Assembly: GCF_000430765.1 (NCBI RefSeq)
Contig: NZ_AUMQ01000029.1
Location: 122,551-186,550 of the forward strand
Length of the DNA stretch: 64,000 nucleotides
Source of the DNA: Peribacillus kribbensis DSM 17871
Lineage (GTDB): Bacteria; Bacillota; Bacilli; Bacillales; DSM-1321
Reading direction: 5' to 3'
Part shown: in pieces, positions 37,038 to 46,226 of the stretch
Position numbering within the stretch: the first letter of the stretch is position 1
Layout of the letters: each line of letters opens with the position of its first letter
Notes under the pieces: model-generated
Seen by the model: the letters and a program-made list of their open reading frames with translations, nothing else
Told to the model about the DNA's origin: nothing
Databases searched by the model: none
Program-made: the position numbers and the translations under genes

Positions 37038-38025
37038 CTTCGTCTCTCCCCTCAATTTGTTCAAGAATCTGAACAGCCATTCTCTTGTTTGATTTCCCAG
37101 GCTGGGCTGTATATTTAGGAACTTCCCCGATCTTTACCAATAAGGGAGCATTTATCTGCTGATTCAGTTCAATTACATCTCCAATGTCCAGGTTTAAAAA
37201 ATCCTGGACGGTTATGTCTGTGCTTCCAAGCTCGGCTGAAAACTGTACTTCCGCTTTTTTTATCCGGCTTTCCAGCACTTCTATTTCCTGCGGCAAAGGC
37301 TCCTTCTTAGCAGTCTGCATCCAATAATGCACCGATAGCTTAGGGATAATCGGCTCAAGGACTACATGAGGAATGCATATATTGATCATGCCGCTTGTCT
37401 CGCCGATAACTGTATTTAAAGATATAACTACAACCGTTTCATTTGGCGAAACCATCTGCAGGAATTGCGGGTTTACTTCGAATCCAGAAAAAACAGGTTC
37501 GATTTCCGCAATCGTCGACCAGGGTTCCTGAATAAGCTCAAAGGCATTTTCAAACAAATTGGACATAATTTTTGTTTCAATTTCTGTGAGAGTATCTACT
37601 TTGTTTACACTCACACCCCTGCCACCAAGGACACGGTCGAGCATGGCATAGGCTATATTAGGATTAACCTCCATTAAGATACTGCCATCAAGAGGAGGAA
37701 CCTCAAAAACATTCATGATCGTCATTTTAGGTATTGACCTGATAAATTCCTCATATGGAATCTGGTCAGTAGAGGCCACATTAATCTGTACGAGGGTTCT
37801 TAGCTGGGCAGAAAAATAGGTAGTTAACACCCTGGAAAAATTTTCATGGATCCTGGTGAGGTTCCTGATCTGATCTTTCGAAAACCTCAGTGCTCTCTTA
37901 AAATCATACACTCTGACTTTTCTTTCTGAGTCTTCCTTTTTCAGCTCTTCTGCATCCATCTCTCCTGTTGAAATTGCTGAAAGCAGTGCGTCTATCTCGC
38001 TTTGAGATAATATTTCACCTGACAA
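37024..38025 (-). CDS. fliM: Flagellar motor switch protein FliM
   Basis: C-ring protein that receives CheY-P. The 333 residues start MSGEILSQSEIDALLSAIS (CheY-binding segment), followed by the middle CheC-like domain (without phosphatase residues) and a C-terminal SpoA domain with VQDFLNLDIGDVIELNQ. Length and order are normal. fliY starts inside its last codons. Confidence 0.97.
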   Translation of the reverse strand: MSGEILSQSEIDALLSAISTGEMDAEELKKEDSERKVRVYDFKRALRFSKDQIRNLTRIHENFSRVLTTYFSAQLRTLVQINVASTDQIPYEEFIRSIPKMTIMNVFEVPPLDGSILMEVNPNIAYAMLDRVLGGRGVSVNKVDTLTEIETKIMSNLFENAFELIQEPWSTIAEIEPVFSGFEVNPQFLQMVSPNETVVVISLNTVIGETSGMINICIPHVVLEPIIPKLSVHYWMQTAKKEPLPQEIEVLESRIKKAEVQFSAELGSTDITVQDFLNLDIGDVIELNQQINAPLLVKIGEVPKYTAQPGKSNKRMAVQILEQIEGRDEDGKW

Positions 38026-38109
38026 AATCCTTCACCTCTCCTTTCTACGCCTAATACGGCTTCTGTGGCAGGACTCCATTAAAAGCTGTCAGCCCTCCCC
38101 TGCCGTCTA

Positions 38110-38538
38110 TTATTGAAGGATAGAAGAGGTAATATATACTTTAACGATTTTTCCATCCTGCATAACCTGGTTGATTTGGCTTTTTAACAGTTCCTCAAGC
38201 TTCTCCTTGCCGTTTTTTCCTTTTAAATCATCCGCCTTCATTTCAGATAACTGTGTAATGATTATGTTTTTCACCTGGAAATTCCGCTTATCCAGCTCTT
38301 CTTTTGCATCCTTGCTGTCTGTCTGTATCGTAAATGCTATACGGATAAAATCACCGCTGGCTAAATTGGTGGTAATCTCCGGTATGTCGGATGAAGCTTT
38401 GACAATCTGATCAATATTAGGCTGTGCATGAGCTTTATCATTCCCTGTGAATTTCATAACTACCACTAGTGCTATCCCCCCGACCAGTGCGATCGACAGC
38501 AGCACAATCAGCATAATAGATACCAATTTATTCTTCAT
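38110..38538 (-). CDS. fliL: Flagellar basal body-associated protein FliL
   Basis: Stator-associated single-pass protein. The 142 residues have a membrane helix at about 7-30 (LVSIMLIVLLSIALVGGIAL) and an extracellular domain with the FRIAFTIQTDSKDA-like strand and KVYITSSILQ end. It overlaps swrD by 11 bp and is separated from fliM by 84 bp without obvious signals. Confidence 0.94.
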   Translation of the reverse strand: MKNKLVSIMLIVLLSIALVGGIALVVVMKFTGNDKAHAQPNIDQIVKASSDIPEITTNLASGDFIRIAFTIQTDSKDAKEELDKRNFQVKNIIITQLSEMKADDLKGKNGKEKLEELLKSQINQVMQDGKIVKVYITSSILQ

Positions 38539-38752
38539 TGTAAATCCCCCCTTTACCAGCAGCTGCTCCTAGAATATTAATAGAGCGGTAGAATTGCTGA
38601 ATCGCCTGAACTACCGCATATTCCGGCTCTGCTACGATATATTTTTTTCCATTGAATAAAGTGATCGTTGTATCGGGATGAGAATCCACAGTTTCGATAT
38701 AAATGGCATTCAAATGAAACTTTTTACCGTTCAGTTTTGTAACGTTTATCAA
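38528..38752 (-). CDS. swrD: Swarming motility protein SwrD (FlbD family, YlzI)
   Basis: A 74-residue FlbD-family protein. In B. subtilis SwrD raises flagellar power, possibly through stator function. The family motif is INVTKLNGKKFHLNAIYIE at the N-terminus, then a DTTITLFNGKKYIV strand. It lies between the hook gene and fliL, overlapping fliL by 11 bp. Confidence 0.92.
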   Translation of the reverse strand: MINVTKLNGKKFHLNAIYIETVDSHPDTTITLFNGKKYIVAEPEYAVVQAIQQFYRSINILGAAAGKGGIYNEE

Positions 38753-38802
38753 TGGTTTTAGAGAGCTGAAGGAGTCACCTCTTCAGCCCATCCCTCCTTA
38801 CA

Positions 38803-39579
38803 CTATCGTTTTAGATTGACAAGCTCCTGAAGGATTTCGTCAGAGGTTGTAATGATTTTTGAATTGGCCTGGAATCCACGCTGTGCCGTGATCATCTCTG
38901 TGAATTCCTCTGACAGGTCCACATTGGACATTTCAAGGAGGCCGGATTGGATGTTTCCAATTCCGCCTGCTCCTGCAAATCCGGTAGCAGCTGTTCCAGA
39001 GTTGCTTGTTGGCTTAAATAAATTGCTACCTGTTTTTGCCAATCCTCCGGGGTTGGCAAACTTGGCAAGTTGTATTTGTCCTGCAGACGCTTGCGCACCA
39101 TTGTTTAAATAGGATACTTTTCCATCCGGGCTAATAGAGATATCCGAAGCAGTAGTAGGAATTGTAGTTACCCCTGCGACAGGTAATCCATCACTATTAA
39201 CTAACATGCCACTACTGTCCAGATAAAAATTACCTGCCCGAGTGTAACTAAGATCTGAACCGCTTCCTACAACAAAATACCCGTCTCCAGAAATCGCTAA
39301 ATCAAGCGTTCTTCCGGTATTTTGAAGTGATCCCTGAGTATCAATAGTGTCAATAGCTGCAACTTGAGACCCAAGACCTACCTGTCTTGCATTGGTTCCA
39401 CCTCTAGTAGCAGTTGGAGCACCCGCGCCTGCTATGGTCTGACTCATCATATCCTTAAAAATAACCCGGCCCTTTTTAAATCCGTAAGTATTTACGTTTG
39501 CAATATTATTTCCTATTACATCTAACTTGTTTTGGAAGTTCTTCATTCCGCTGATCCCGGAATACATTGATCTAAGCAT
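38803..39579 (-). CDS. flgE: Flagellar hook protein FlgE
   Basis: Forms the hook. The 258 residues match the short Bacillus hook protein (older annotations call it flgG). The rod/hook N-terminal motif is SGISGMKNFQNKLDVIGNNI, the central motif GRTLDLAISGDGYFVV, and the C-terminal D0 helix is AQRGFQANSKIITTSDEIL. It lies downstream of flgD (hook cap) and fliK (hook length control), which supports hook rather than rod identity. Confidence 0.93.
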   Translation of the reverse strand: MLRSMYSGISGMKNFQNKLDVIGNNIANVNTYGFKKGRVIFKDMMSQTIAGAGAPTATRGGTNARQVGLGSQVAAIDTIDTQGSLQNTGRTLDLAISGDGYFVVGSGSDLSYTRAGNFYLDSSGMLVNSDGLPVAGVTTIPTTASDISISPDGKVSYLNNGAQASAGQIQLAKFANPGGLAKTGSNLFKPTSNSGTAATGFAGAGGIGNIQSGLLEMSNVDLSEEFTEMITAQRGFQANSKIITTSDEILQELVNLKR

Positions 39580-39649
39580 GTAAAATATCCCCTTTCGTTA
39601 CGGCTGCTTCGTTCGGTCCGCAGCCCGGCTCTCCTACATGAGGTCCAGC

Positions 39650-40036
39650 CTATTCCATTACAATGGTTCCATTTATATTGGTAAAGATATGGGCGCTTGC
39701 TTCCGCCCGGTCCATGGCTGTAATTACAGTGCTATTTTTTGCGCTTACTATCAGGGCTGCATTTTTTAACAATACAAGCGAATCCTGTACTCCCATTTTT
39801 TTTGCCTCATAAACCTTTTCCTCAAGCTTCCCCCAAATTTGCGGATCAATTTGTATTTTTCTTTGCTGAAGCCGTTCCTGTGCATGCCTGCTGATCGTCA
39901 AAGCTGTCGGACTTTGGTTCAGGACTGAATTAAGCTGCTGTGAAAAGCTTGTCCCGTTTCTGCCGGGAGGTGCAGCAATTTTTTTAGGAATGGGCAAGGG
40001 AGCACTGGAAATCGTCCTGAAATTAACTTTTTCCAT
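39650..40036 (-). CDS. TIGR02530-type flagellar operon protein
   Basis: A 128-residue protein without known biochemical role. A basic proline-rich N-terminus (about 10-30) precedes a domain containing LTISRHAQERLQQRKI, a putative helix (WGKLEEKVYEAKKMG) and a C-terminal strand region SLVLLKNAALIVSAKNSTVI. I recognise the pattern as the flagellar-operon family TIGR02530 found between flgD and flgE in many Firmicutes, but this cannot be verified here. The place between hook cap and hook suggests a role in hook assembly. Confidence 0.8.
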   Translation of the reverse strand: MEKVNFRTISSAPLPIPKKIAAPPGRNGTSFSQQLNSVLNQSPTALTISRHAQERLQQRKIQIDPQIWGKLEEKVYEAKKMGVQDSLVLLKNAALIVSAKNSTVITAMDRAEASAHIFTNINGTIVME

Positions 40037-40094
40037 GATAGGCTGCTCCTTTTTTTGCTAAAAGCATCTTTGCCGGTATTAAGCCGATATGCCT

Positions 40095-40742
40095 TTAGGA
40101 AATTTTTATGAACTGCTTGGAATTGATCCAAGTGGAATCCGGATCATTCATCTCAAAAAGAGCCGCTCCATCTTTTAAAGCGACCGATTTAACAACCGCT
40201 GTTAATTCTTCATTATTATCGTTCTTCCAGGTTACTGTTTTTCCAATCAGCGAGCTTGCCTGCATGAGGGAATTGCCTTCTAGTCCTGCAGATTGTGCAT
40301 TGACTTGAGAGATATTGCCAGGTTCGAGCTTTGTACCGTCCTCAAGGGTAAATTCGACTGTGTCATTTTTGAATTGGACGGACACAATTTTGCCTTCTCC
40401 CTGCTGAACCTGCTGGGATGTACCTTGCTCTTCTGAGTCAAGGATCTTATGCCAGGTGACATCCTTCCCTACAAACTGGTTATAGGCGATTAAGGAATTT
40501 TGCTGCTGGGAGCTCACAAATTTATCCATTGTCTTGCCGAGATTTGTAATTTGCTCAAGTGTTGAAAAGGTGGCCATCTGCGCAATAAAGTCCTTATCCT
40601 CAAGTGGATTCATCGGATCCTGGTTTTGAAGCTGTGTCATCAGGATTTTTAAGAAATCATCCTTTCCAAGGTTATCTCCGCTGGCCTGCCTTTGCTGCTG
40701 TTGATACGTGCTTAAAAGCAAGGGGGATTGAATTTTGTCCAT
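40095..40742 (-). CDS. flgD: Flagellar hook assembly (cap) protein FlgD
   Basis: Scaffold that caps the growing hook. The N-terminal signature GKDDFLKILMTQLQNQDPMNPLEDKDFIAQMATFS (about 25-59) is typical. The 215 residues include a C-terminal beta domain with GKTVTWKNDNNEELTAVVKS. It starts 6 bp after fliK. Confidence 0.95.
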   Translation of the reverse strand: MDKIQSPLLLSTYQQQQRQASGDNLGKDDFLKILMTQLQNQDPMNPLEDKDFIAQMATFSTLEQITNLGKTMDKFVSSQQQNSLIAYNQFVGKDVTWHKILDSEEQGTSQQVQQGEGKIVSVQFKNDTVEFTLEDGTKLEPGNISQVNAQSAGLEGNSLMQASSLIGKTVTWKNDNNEELTAVVKSVALKDGAALFEMNDPDSTWINSKQFIKIS

Positions 40743-40748
40743 CAGTTG

Positions 40749-42041
40749 TTATACCTCCATATTCATTAAGGCATCTTCAAAGGTTTCATCAAAGCCTTGG
40801 TTTTCCTCCTGTTTTTTCTTCTGAGGCTGCTGTCTTTCCCGCTGTTCTGGCTGATCCTGGTGCAGGAATCTTTCGCTGCTGAACTGGCTGAACTGCTGGG
40901 ATACCTCTATACGGTCAACAGGAATGTTCTGGGCTGCAAATGCATGCTTCAACCCATTGATATGGGCTTCAAGTGTATCCTTAGCCTGGCTGGTTGATGC
41001 TATAATTTTCGCCGCTACCATGGAATCCTTCTGAATGATTTCAATTCTTAGGGAACCCAGATGCTCTGGATTAAGCTTGATAAACAACTTTTGAATTCCC
41101 TTGTCATTGGTTATATGCGCCTTGGCCAGAATGTTTTCAAACTGTTTAATAAACTTATCCTGGTCCGCTCTCTGTGTGCTGGGATCCTGACTCAAAGCAA
41201 GCATTTCCAGCTTAGGGAGGGGTGTGTTCAACGAAACGGGCTGAGTACCTAATTCCAGGTTGTTCTTTTTCGTCATCTTGCTGTCTGGATCAGCACTTTC
41301 TCCAGCTTGCAATCTAGCATATGCGTCTTTGGCAATTTGTGCTGAATTGTATATGCTCTGCTGAAAAGGATTGGCAGGGACGCTCTTGTCCAGGGAGGTG
41401 TTATCACTGCCTGGCTTTGATTGAGTCACTCCGGCCTGAACTTTTTCTGCAATAATGCCCAGGAATTCCTTAAGCTTTTGGAATCCAGCTGTCTGTTCTT
41501 TCGTCAAATCCTTAAATTCAGAGCCTAAACTCAGAAGCTTCACGGTCTTTACCACCTGGCTGAAATCTGATAAATCCAGTTTGCTGATGTCTTTTATATC
41601 CAGTTTTGTAATCGGAAGAATCAGAGATATAAGCTGTAAAACATCCACAGATTGGATTTCTTCTTTCTCCTCTTTAGAAGTAATGCCTAATTGCTCCCCC
41701 AGGGAAACAGCTGAATCATGAAAAGTCTTTCCTTCTTTGCTCTTTACAGCTTCTAAAAGGCCGGCCAGTGAGGATTCACCCAAAATCAATTGTTTAGCTA
41801 ATGATTGGCCATCTTCCCATTCCGTCATGCTCTCGAGATTCAGCATACTTAATACATCGGCAAGCTGCTCGAGCTGTGAAGAGTTAAGCAGCTCAGAATT
41901 TTCCATTGATGCTTTACTTTTTGTGATGGAAGCAATTACAGAACCGAACTTCTGGCTGTTTCCAATATCCATTTTCGCAGAAATACCAACACCAGGAACA
42001 CTCGCAGTCACTGGCAAAGCTGTTGCTATGGCAGAGGTCAT
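40749..42041 (-). CDS. fliK: Flagellar hook-length control protein FliK
   Basis: Secreted ruler that measures hook length and triggers the FlhB switch. The 430 residues have a long, poorly conserved N-terminal part and the FliK C-terminal domain at about 300-385 (LFIKLNPEHLGSLRIEI and AKIIASTSQAKDTLEAHI). The C-terminal tail is glutamine-rich (QPEQRERQQPQKKKQEE). It lies between ylxF and flgD as in B. subtilis. Confidence 0.94.
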   Translation of the reverse strand: MTSAIATALPVTASVPGVGISAKMDIGNSQKFGSVIASITKSKASMENSELLNSSQLEQLADVLSMLNLESMTEWEDGQSLAKQLILGESSLAGLLEAVKSKEGKTFHDSAVSLGEQLGITSKEEKEEIQSVDVLQLISLILPITKLDIKDISKLDLSDFSQVVKTVKLLSLGSEFKDLTKEQTAGFQKLKEFLGIIAEKVQAGVTQSKPGSDNTSLDKSVPANPFQQSIYNSAQIAKDAYARLQAGESADPDSKMTKKNNLELGTQPVSLNTPLPKLEMLALSQDPSTQRADQDKFIKQFENILAKAHITNDKGIQKLFIKLNPEHLGSLRIEIIQKDSMVAAKIIASTSQAKDTLEAHINGLKHAFAAQNIPVDRIEVSQQFSQFSSERFLHQDQPEQRERQQPQKKKQEENQGFDETFEDALMNMEV

Positions 42042-42062
42042 ACTTCTTCACCTCCTTTCAGA

Positions 42063-42674
42063 TTAATTTCCCGCCACATCCTGCTGTACCGGCTGGGCAG
42101 TTAGCTTTTCTGTCAGGCTTGCCGCTTTTGCAGGATCCATTTTCTGTAGAATCGCTGCCACGGTATCAGAGGTAACACTAGATAGGATTTTTACGGCTTC
42201 TTCATCACTTAATTTAGAAAGGATAGGCGCTGCCTTGCCGGGAGACATCGTTTCATAGGTTGCAACAATTTCCTTAAATGACCGTTTATTTTCTTCTGAA
42301 CTCTGTTTCAGCTCATTGATTTCCTTTTGGAGATTCTGGTTATCCATGTCTTTCTCATTGATGGTCTTATCCCTGCTGTCAATGATACTCTCAAGCTGTG
42401 AAATCTTTGCTTTTTCTGATTTAATGGAACTCTGCAGGCTTGAAATCTTGTTTTCATACATTTTAAGATCCGGCTTGTCTCCGGTCTTATCCGATTTAGA
42501 AATCCAAGGGATTTTTGGCGCATGCTCCTGGATCGCCTGGCCGACATTTACACCGGCAACCTTCAAAATGACAAAAACAAAAATGAGAGCAACAATGAGA
42601 GGTATAACAATAACAAACAGAAACCACTGCAGCCTGCTGTGTCTTTTTTCTTCTAATTCAAGTTCTTTATCCAT
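42063..42674 (-). CDS. ylxF: MotE-like / MgtE N-domain flagellar protein YlxF
   Basis: A 203-residue membrane protein of unknown exact role. It has a basic N-terminus, one transmembrane segment at about 17-39 (FLFVIVIPLIVALIFVFVIL), a coiled coil at about 70-130 and a C-terminal MgtE N-like helical domain with the repeated pattern MSPGKAAPILSKLSDEEAVKI. MotE in alphaproteobacteria chaperones the stator-linked protein MotC; a similar role here is inference. Confidence 0.88.
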   Translation of the reverse strand: MDKELELEEKRHSRLQWFLFVIVIPLIVALIFVFVILKVAGVNVGQAIQEHAPKIPWISKSDKTGDKPDLKMYENKISSLQSSIKSEKAKISQLESIIDSRDKTINEKDMDNQNLQKEINELKQSSEENKRSFKEIVATYETMSPGKAAPILSKLSDEEAVKILSSVTSDTVAAILQKMDPAKAASLTEKLTAQPVQQDVAGN

Positions 42675-42682
42675 CTCTTCAC

Positions 42683-43135
42683 CTATAGTCCCCTGCTCAT
42701 ATACTGCTGGATGGATATTTCATCCATCTGCCTGTTTTCGAGCAGGTTGATGTGTCCCATGAATCTTGTGTACTCTTTCTCTTTTATCTTTTCATACTTC
42801 TTCACTTCAAGATTTGATTCCATCAGCTTTTCCTGATAAAGATTCACCTTCTGTCTGGCGATCATGACCGCTTTCTGGCTGTGGCTGATCAGCTTTTCAA
42901 GATTATCCATAAAAAGTCCCTGGTGCCTGATATGCTGGACAGACAATCCAGATTTCAATTTTTCCTCCTGAAATGCTTGAAGATCTTCCTTTTTCTTTAA
43001 GAGTTTATATAACTTTTCTGCCGCTTCCTCGAATTGTTTCAAACATGAGCTGTACTGTGCGTAAGCTTCATCTTTTTCTTTTTCCTTAATGGAGAGGATC
43101 TTCTCGAACTTATACTGATATTGCACGTTATTCAC
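42683..43135 (-). CDS. fliJ: Flagellar export chaperone FliJ
   Basis: Coiled-coil stalk of the export ATPase. The 150 residues are almost wholly helical and charged, starting MNNVQYQYKFEKILSIKEKE; the family is defined by this pattern and by position after fliI. It overlaps the fliI stop by 8 bp and ylxF follows after 8 bp. Confidence 0.92.
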   Translation of the reverse strand: MNNVQYQYKFEKILSIKEKEKDEAYAQYSSCLKQFEEAAEKLYKLLKKKEDLQAFQEEKLKSGLSVQHIRHQGLFMDNLEKLISHSQKAVMIARQKVNLYQEKLMESNLEVKKYEKIKEKEYTRFMGHINLLENRQMDEISIQQYMSRGL

Positions 43136-44447
43136 CGCTTTCCATCAACTGCATCAGCCCAAATACACTTTCATCCTTTGTCGTCTTCTCTTTTGTGCTC
43201 TGTTTCAAAAATGCGATAATTTCCGGATACTTTTTTATGGCCTCATCTATTTCCCTGGATGACCCCTTCTTGTATGCCCCGATATTGATCAGGTCCTCGG
43301 ATTCCATATAAGTCGCCAGAAGATCCCGCATTCTTTCCGCATTTTTGATATGACTGTCCTCTGAAATGTGGTTCATGATCCTTGAGATGCTTTTCAACAC
43401 ATTGATAGCGGGATACTGTCCTTTGTTAGCCAGACTGCGGTCCAGGACAAAGTGACCGTCCAGGATTCCGCGTACCGTATCCGCTATGGGTTCATTCATA
43501 TCATCGCCGTCCACAAGCACGGTATAAAAAGCCGTGATAGAACCATGTATATTCGTGCCGGTCCGCTCCAGGAGCCTTGGCAGGATGCTGAAGACAGATG
43601 GGGTATACCCCTTGGTTGTTGGCGGCTCTCCCACCGCAAGGCCGACTTCGCGCTGCGCCATGGCCACCCTTGTTACCGAATCCATCATGAGCATGACATT
43701 CATCCCTTTGTCCCTGAAATACTCGGCGATTGCCGTGGCTGTAAAGGCGCCTTTGATCCTCATCAGGGCAGGCTGGTCGGAAGTCGCCACAATCACAATG
43801 GAACGGCTGAGCCCCTCCGGCCCAAGATCCCTCTCAATGAATTCCCTCACCTCACGGCCGCGCTCCCCTATAAGGCCGATCACATTTAAGTCTGCCTTTG
43901 TATTCCGGGCAACCATCCCGAGCAGCGTGCTTTTCCCCACGCCGCTTCCCGCAAAAATCCCAACCCTTTGACCTCTTCCCACTGTAAGGAGAGAATCAAT
44001 CATCCTGACACCCACATCGATGCTCTCAGTAATGGGCGGCCTTTCCATCGGATTCGGAGGATCTTGTTCAGTCGGTACGGCTGTAAGCCCTTTGGGCAAC
44101 AGGGATCCATCCAGAGGATTTCCCAGTGAATCGATGGCTTTTCCGATAAGCTCCGGTCCCACCTTAATCTCAAGAGGCCTGGAGGTGGTTTCAACCAGAC
44201 TGCCGGGTGAAATTTCACTGACTGCCGTATAGGGCATCAAAATGACCGCTTCATTTTTAAACCCGACCACCTCCGCACGGATCAGCTTTTTTTTGCCTTT
44301 CGTTCCGGTATGGATATAACAAACATCGCCTACTGAACTCTCCGGCCCCTGGGATTCAATCATGATTCCAACGACCCGTTTAACGCGTCCATAATGCTTA
44401 AACGTATTCAGCTCTTCAATTTTTAAAAGCAGATCTTCCGCTTTCAC
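43128..44447 (-). CDS. fliI: Flagellum-specific export ATPase FliI
   Basis: F1-like hexameric ATPase of the export apparatus. The 439 residues have Walker A GIFAGSGVGKSTLLGMVARN at about 162-181, the VIGLIGERGREVREF loop and Walker B VMLMMDSVTRVAMAQ. Other F1-type stretches include PSVFSILPRLLERTG. fliH precedes by 2 bp and fliJ overlaps by 8 bp. Confidence 0.97.
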   Translation of the reverse strand: MKAEDLLLKIEELNTFKHYGRVKRVVGIMIESQGPESSVGDVCYIHTGTKGKKKLIRAEVVGFKNEAVILMPYTAVSEISPGSLVETTSRPLEIKVGPELIGKAIDSLGNPLDGSLLPKGLTAVPTEQDPPNPMERPPITESIDVGVRMIDSLLTVGRGQRVGIFAGSGVGKSTLLGMVARNTKADLNVIGLIGERGREVREFIERDLGPEGLSRSIVIVATSDQPALMRIKGAFTATAIAEYFRDKGMNVMLMMDSVTRVAMAQREVGLAVGEPPTTKGYTPSVFSILPRLLERTGTNIHGSITAFYTVLVDGDDMNEPIADTVRGILDGHFVLDRSLANKGQYPAINVLKSISRIMNHISEDSHIKNAERMRDLLATYMESEDLINIGAYKKGSSREIDEAIKKYPEIIAFLKQSTKEKTTKDESVFGLMQLMESGE

Positions 44448-44449
44448 AG

Positions 44450-45208
44450 CTATTCTCCTTTTAACAGATCTGACAGCTTGCTTTTAATTTCCTGCAGCTG
44501 GCTGTCGACACTGGCATCGATTCTTCCGTTAGAGGATTCAATTATACAGCCCGTGACCGCAAGCTCCTCATCAGGATAAATGTATAAATCTGTTTCCCTG
44601 GGAAAGAGCGAGGTCAGGCTTTCCTTTTCGGATAGCAATAATTGATAATGCATTGGATGGACATGAAGCTGGACTTCAGTATATTCTCGAGCTTCTTTAA
44701 CCGCGCGCTTGACAAGTTGAAGGATAAATTCCTGTGATTCCCCCAGCTTCTGCCCGATGATTTTTTCAGCAATTTTTACACTGAGCTTTACAATGGTTTC
44801 CTGGGCAGATTCGATTCTTTCCTGATAATCAGCCTGTGAATCCTGGACAGTCTTTCTTGCAAGCTGGACCGCTTCCCTCATTTCCCGATAACCATCATCC
44901 CTGCCTGTCTCGAATCCGCTTCGATATCCATCCTGTTTAGCGGCTTCCATCATCCCGGGTATCTCTTCCATCTCAATCTGTTGTTTATCATTCCTGGCGT
45001 TTTCAATGATCCGGCGGGCTTCCTCCTCCGCTTCAGAAATCAGCTTCCGGGAAGCTTCAGCAGCTTCCTGAAGCATCTGTTCGATCTGCAGGGAAGGATC
45101 AGCCCCCGTTTCAATCTCTATTTCACTTTGAACATAAAGGCTTCTGATCCGGATTGGTTTATCGGTTTTGGCATTTAATGCATAGGACGATTTAATAATC
45201 CTAGACAA
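44450..45208 (-). CDS. fliH: Flagellar export regulator FliH
   Basis: Binds and regulates FliI. The 252 residues have an alanine/glutamate-rich helical region at about 40-150, corresponding to the stator-like helix, and a C-terminal domain with ILQLVKRAVKEAREYTEVQL and IDASVDSQLQEIKSKL. It overlaps fliG by 8 bp and fliI follows after 2 bp. Confidence 0.94.
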   Translation of the reverse strand: MSRIIKSSYALNAKTDKPIRIRSLYVQSEIEIETGADPSLQIEQMLQEAAEASRKLISEAEEEARRIIENARNDKQQIEMEEIPGMMEAAKQDGYRSGFETGRDDGYREMREAVQLARKTVQDSQADYQERIESAQETIVKLSVKIAEKIIGQKLGESQEFILQLVKRAVKEAREYTEVQLHVHPMHYQLLLSEKESLTSLFPRETDLYIYPDEELAVTGCIIESSNGRIDASVDSQLQEIKSKLSDLLKGE

Positions 45209-46208
45209 TTATGTCATCTCCTCCGCCTCTGGCTATCACAATTTCTCCTGATTCCTCCAGACGGCGGATGACAGCCACAATTCTTGATTGCGCCTCTTCT
45301 ACATCACGCAGCCTGACAGGGCCCATAAATTCCATTTCCTCCTGGAATGTGTCAACCATACGTTTGGACATATTTTTAAATACAATGTCCTTAACCTCCT
45401 CAGAGGAAACCTTAAGTGACAGCATAAGATCATCGTTTTCAGCATCCCGGATGACCCTCTGGATGGCTCTGCTGTCAAGGGTGACAATGTCTTCAAATAC
45501 GAACATTCTTTTCTTAATTTCTTCTGCAAGCTCCGGATCCTGGATTTCAAGTGCATCCAATATGGTTCTTTCAGTCGACCTGTCTACTCCATTTAACACT
45601 TCAACAACTGCCTCTACACCGCCAGTCTGAGTATAATCATGCGTAACAGTTGCCGACAGCTTCCTTTCCAGGATCTGTTCAACTTCATTAATGATCTCAG
45701 GAGATGTACTGTCCATGATCGCAATCCTTCTTGCTATATCCGCCTGTACCTCTTGCGGAAGCTCTGAAAGAATCTGGCCGGCTTGGGCGGGGTCCAGATA
45801 AGAAAGGATCAAAGCAATGGTCTGCGGGTGCTCGTTTTGGATAAAATTCAAGATTTGTCCCGGATCCGCTTTTCTGGCAAAATCAAACGGCCTTACCTGA
45901 AGGGATGATGTTAGCCTATTGATAATCGCGGATGCTTGTTCAGACCCAAGCGCCTTTTCAAGGACAGTTTTGGCGTATCCAATGCCTCCCTGTGCGATAT
46001 AATCTTGGGCCATGGCAATATTATGAAATTCTTCTACTATTTCTTCTTTATTCTTAGAATCTACTTTTCTAACACCGGATATTTCTAATGTGAGCCTTTC
46101 AATTTCTTCTTCAGACAAATGCTTATAGACAGAAGCTGATACGTCCGGCCCTAGAGAGATAAGCAGTATAGCTGCCTTTTGTTTTCCAGTGAGCCCTTTT
46201 TCCTTCAA
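45201..46208 (-). CDS. fliG: Flagellar motor switch protein FliG
   Basis: Rotor protein facing the stator and bound to FliF. The 335 residues contain the N-terminal FliF-binding domain (LTGKQKAAILLISLGPDVSA), the EHPQTIALILSYLDP motif in the middle domain, and the C-terminal torque helix region with charged residues. The end reads SGEIVIARGGGDDIIV. It starts 18 bp after fliF. Confidence 0.97.
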   Translation of the reverse strand: MKEKGLTGKQKAAILLISLGPDVSASVYKHLSEEEIERLTLEISGVRKVDSKNKEEIVEEFHNIAMAQDYIAQGGIGYAKTVLEKALGSEQASAIINRLTSSLQVRPFDFARKADPGQILNFIQNEHPQTIALILSYLDPAQAGQILSELPQEVQADIARRIAIMDSTSPEIINEVEQILERKLSATVTHDYTQTGGVEAVVEVLNGVDRSTERTILDALEIQDPELAEEIKKRMFVFEDIVTLDSRAIQRVIRDAENDDLMLSLKVSSEEVKDIVFKNMSKRMVDTFQEEMEFMGPVRLRDVEEAQSRIVAVIRRLEESGEIVIARGGGDDIIV

Positions 46209-46226
46209 CCGTACACTACCTCCCTT

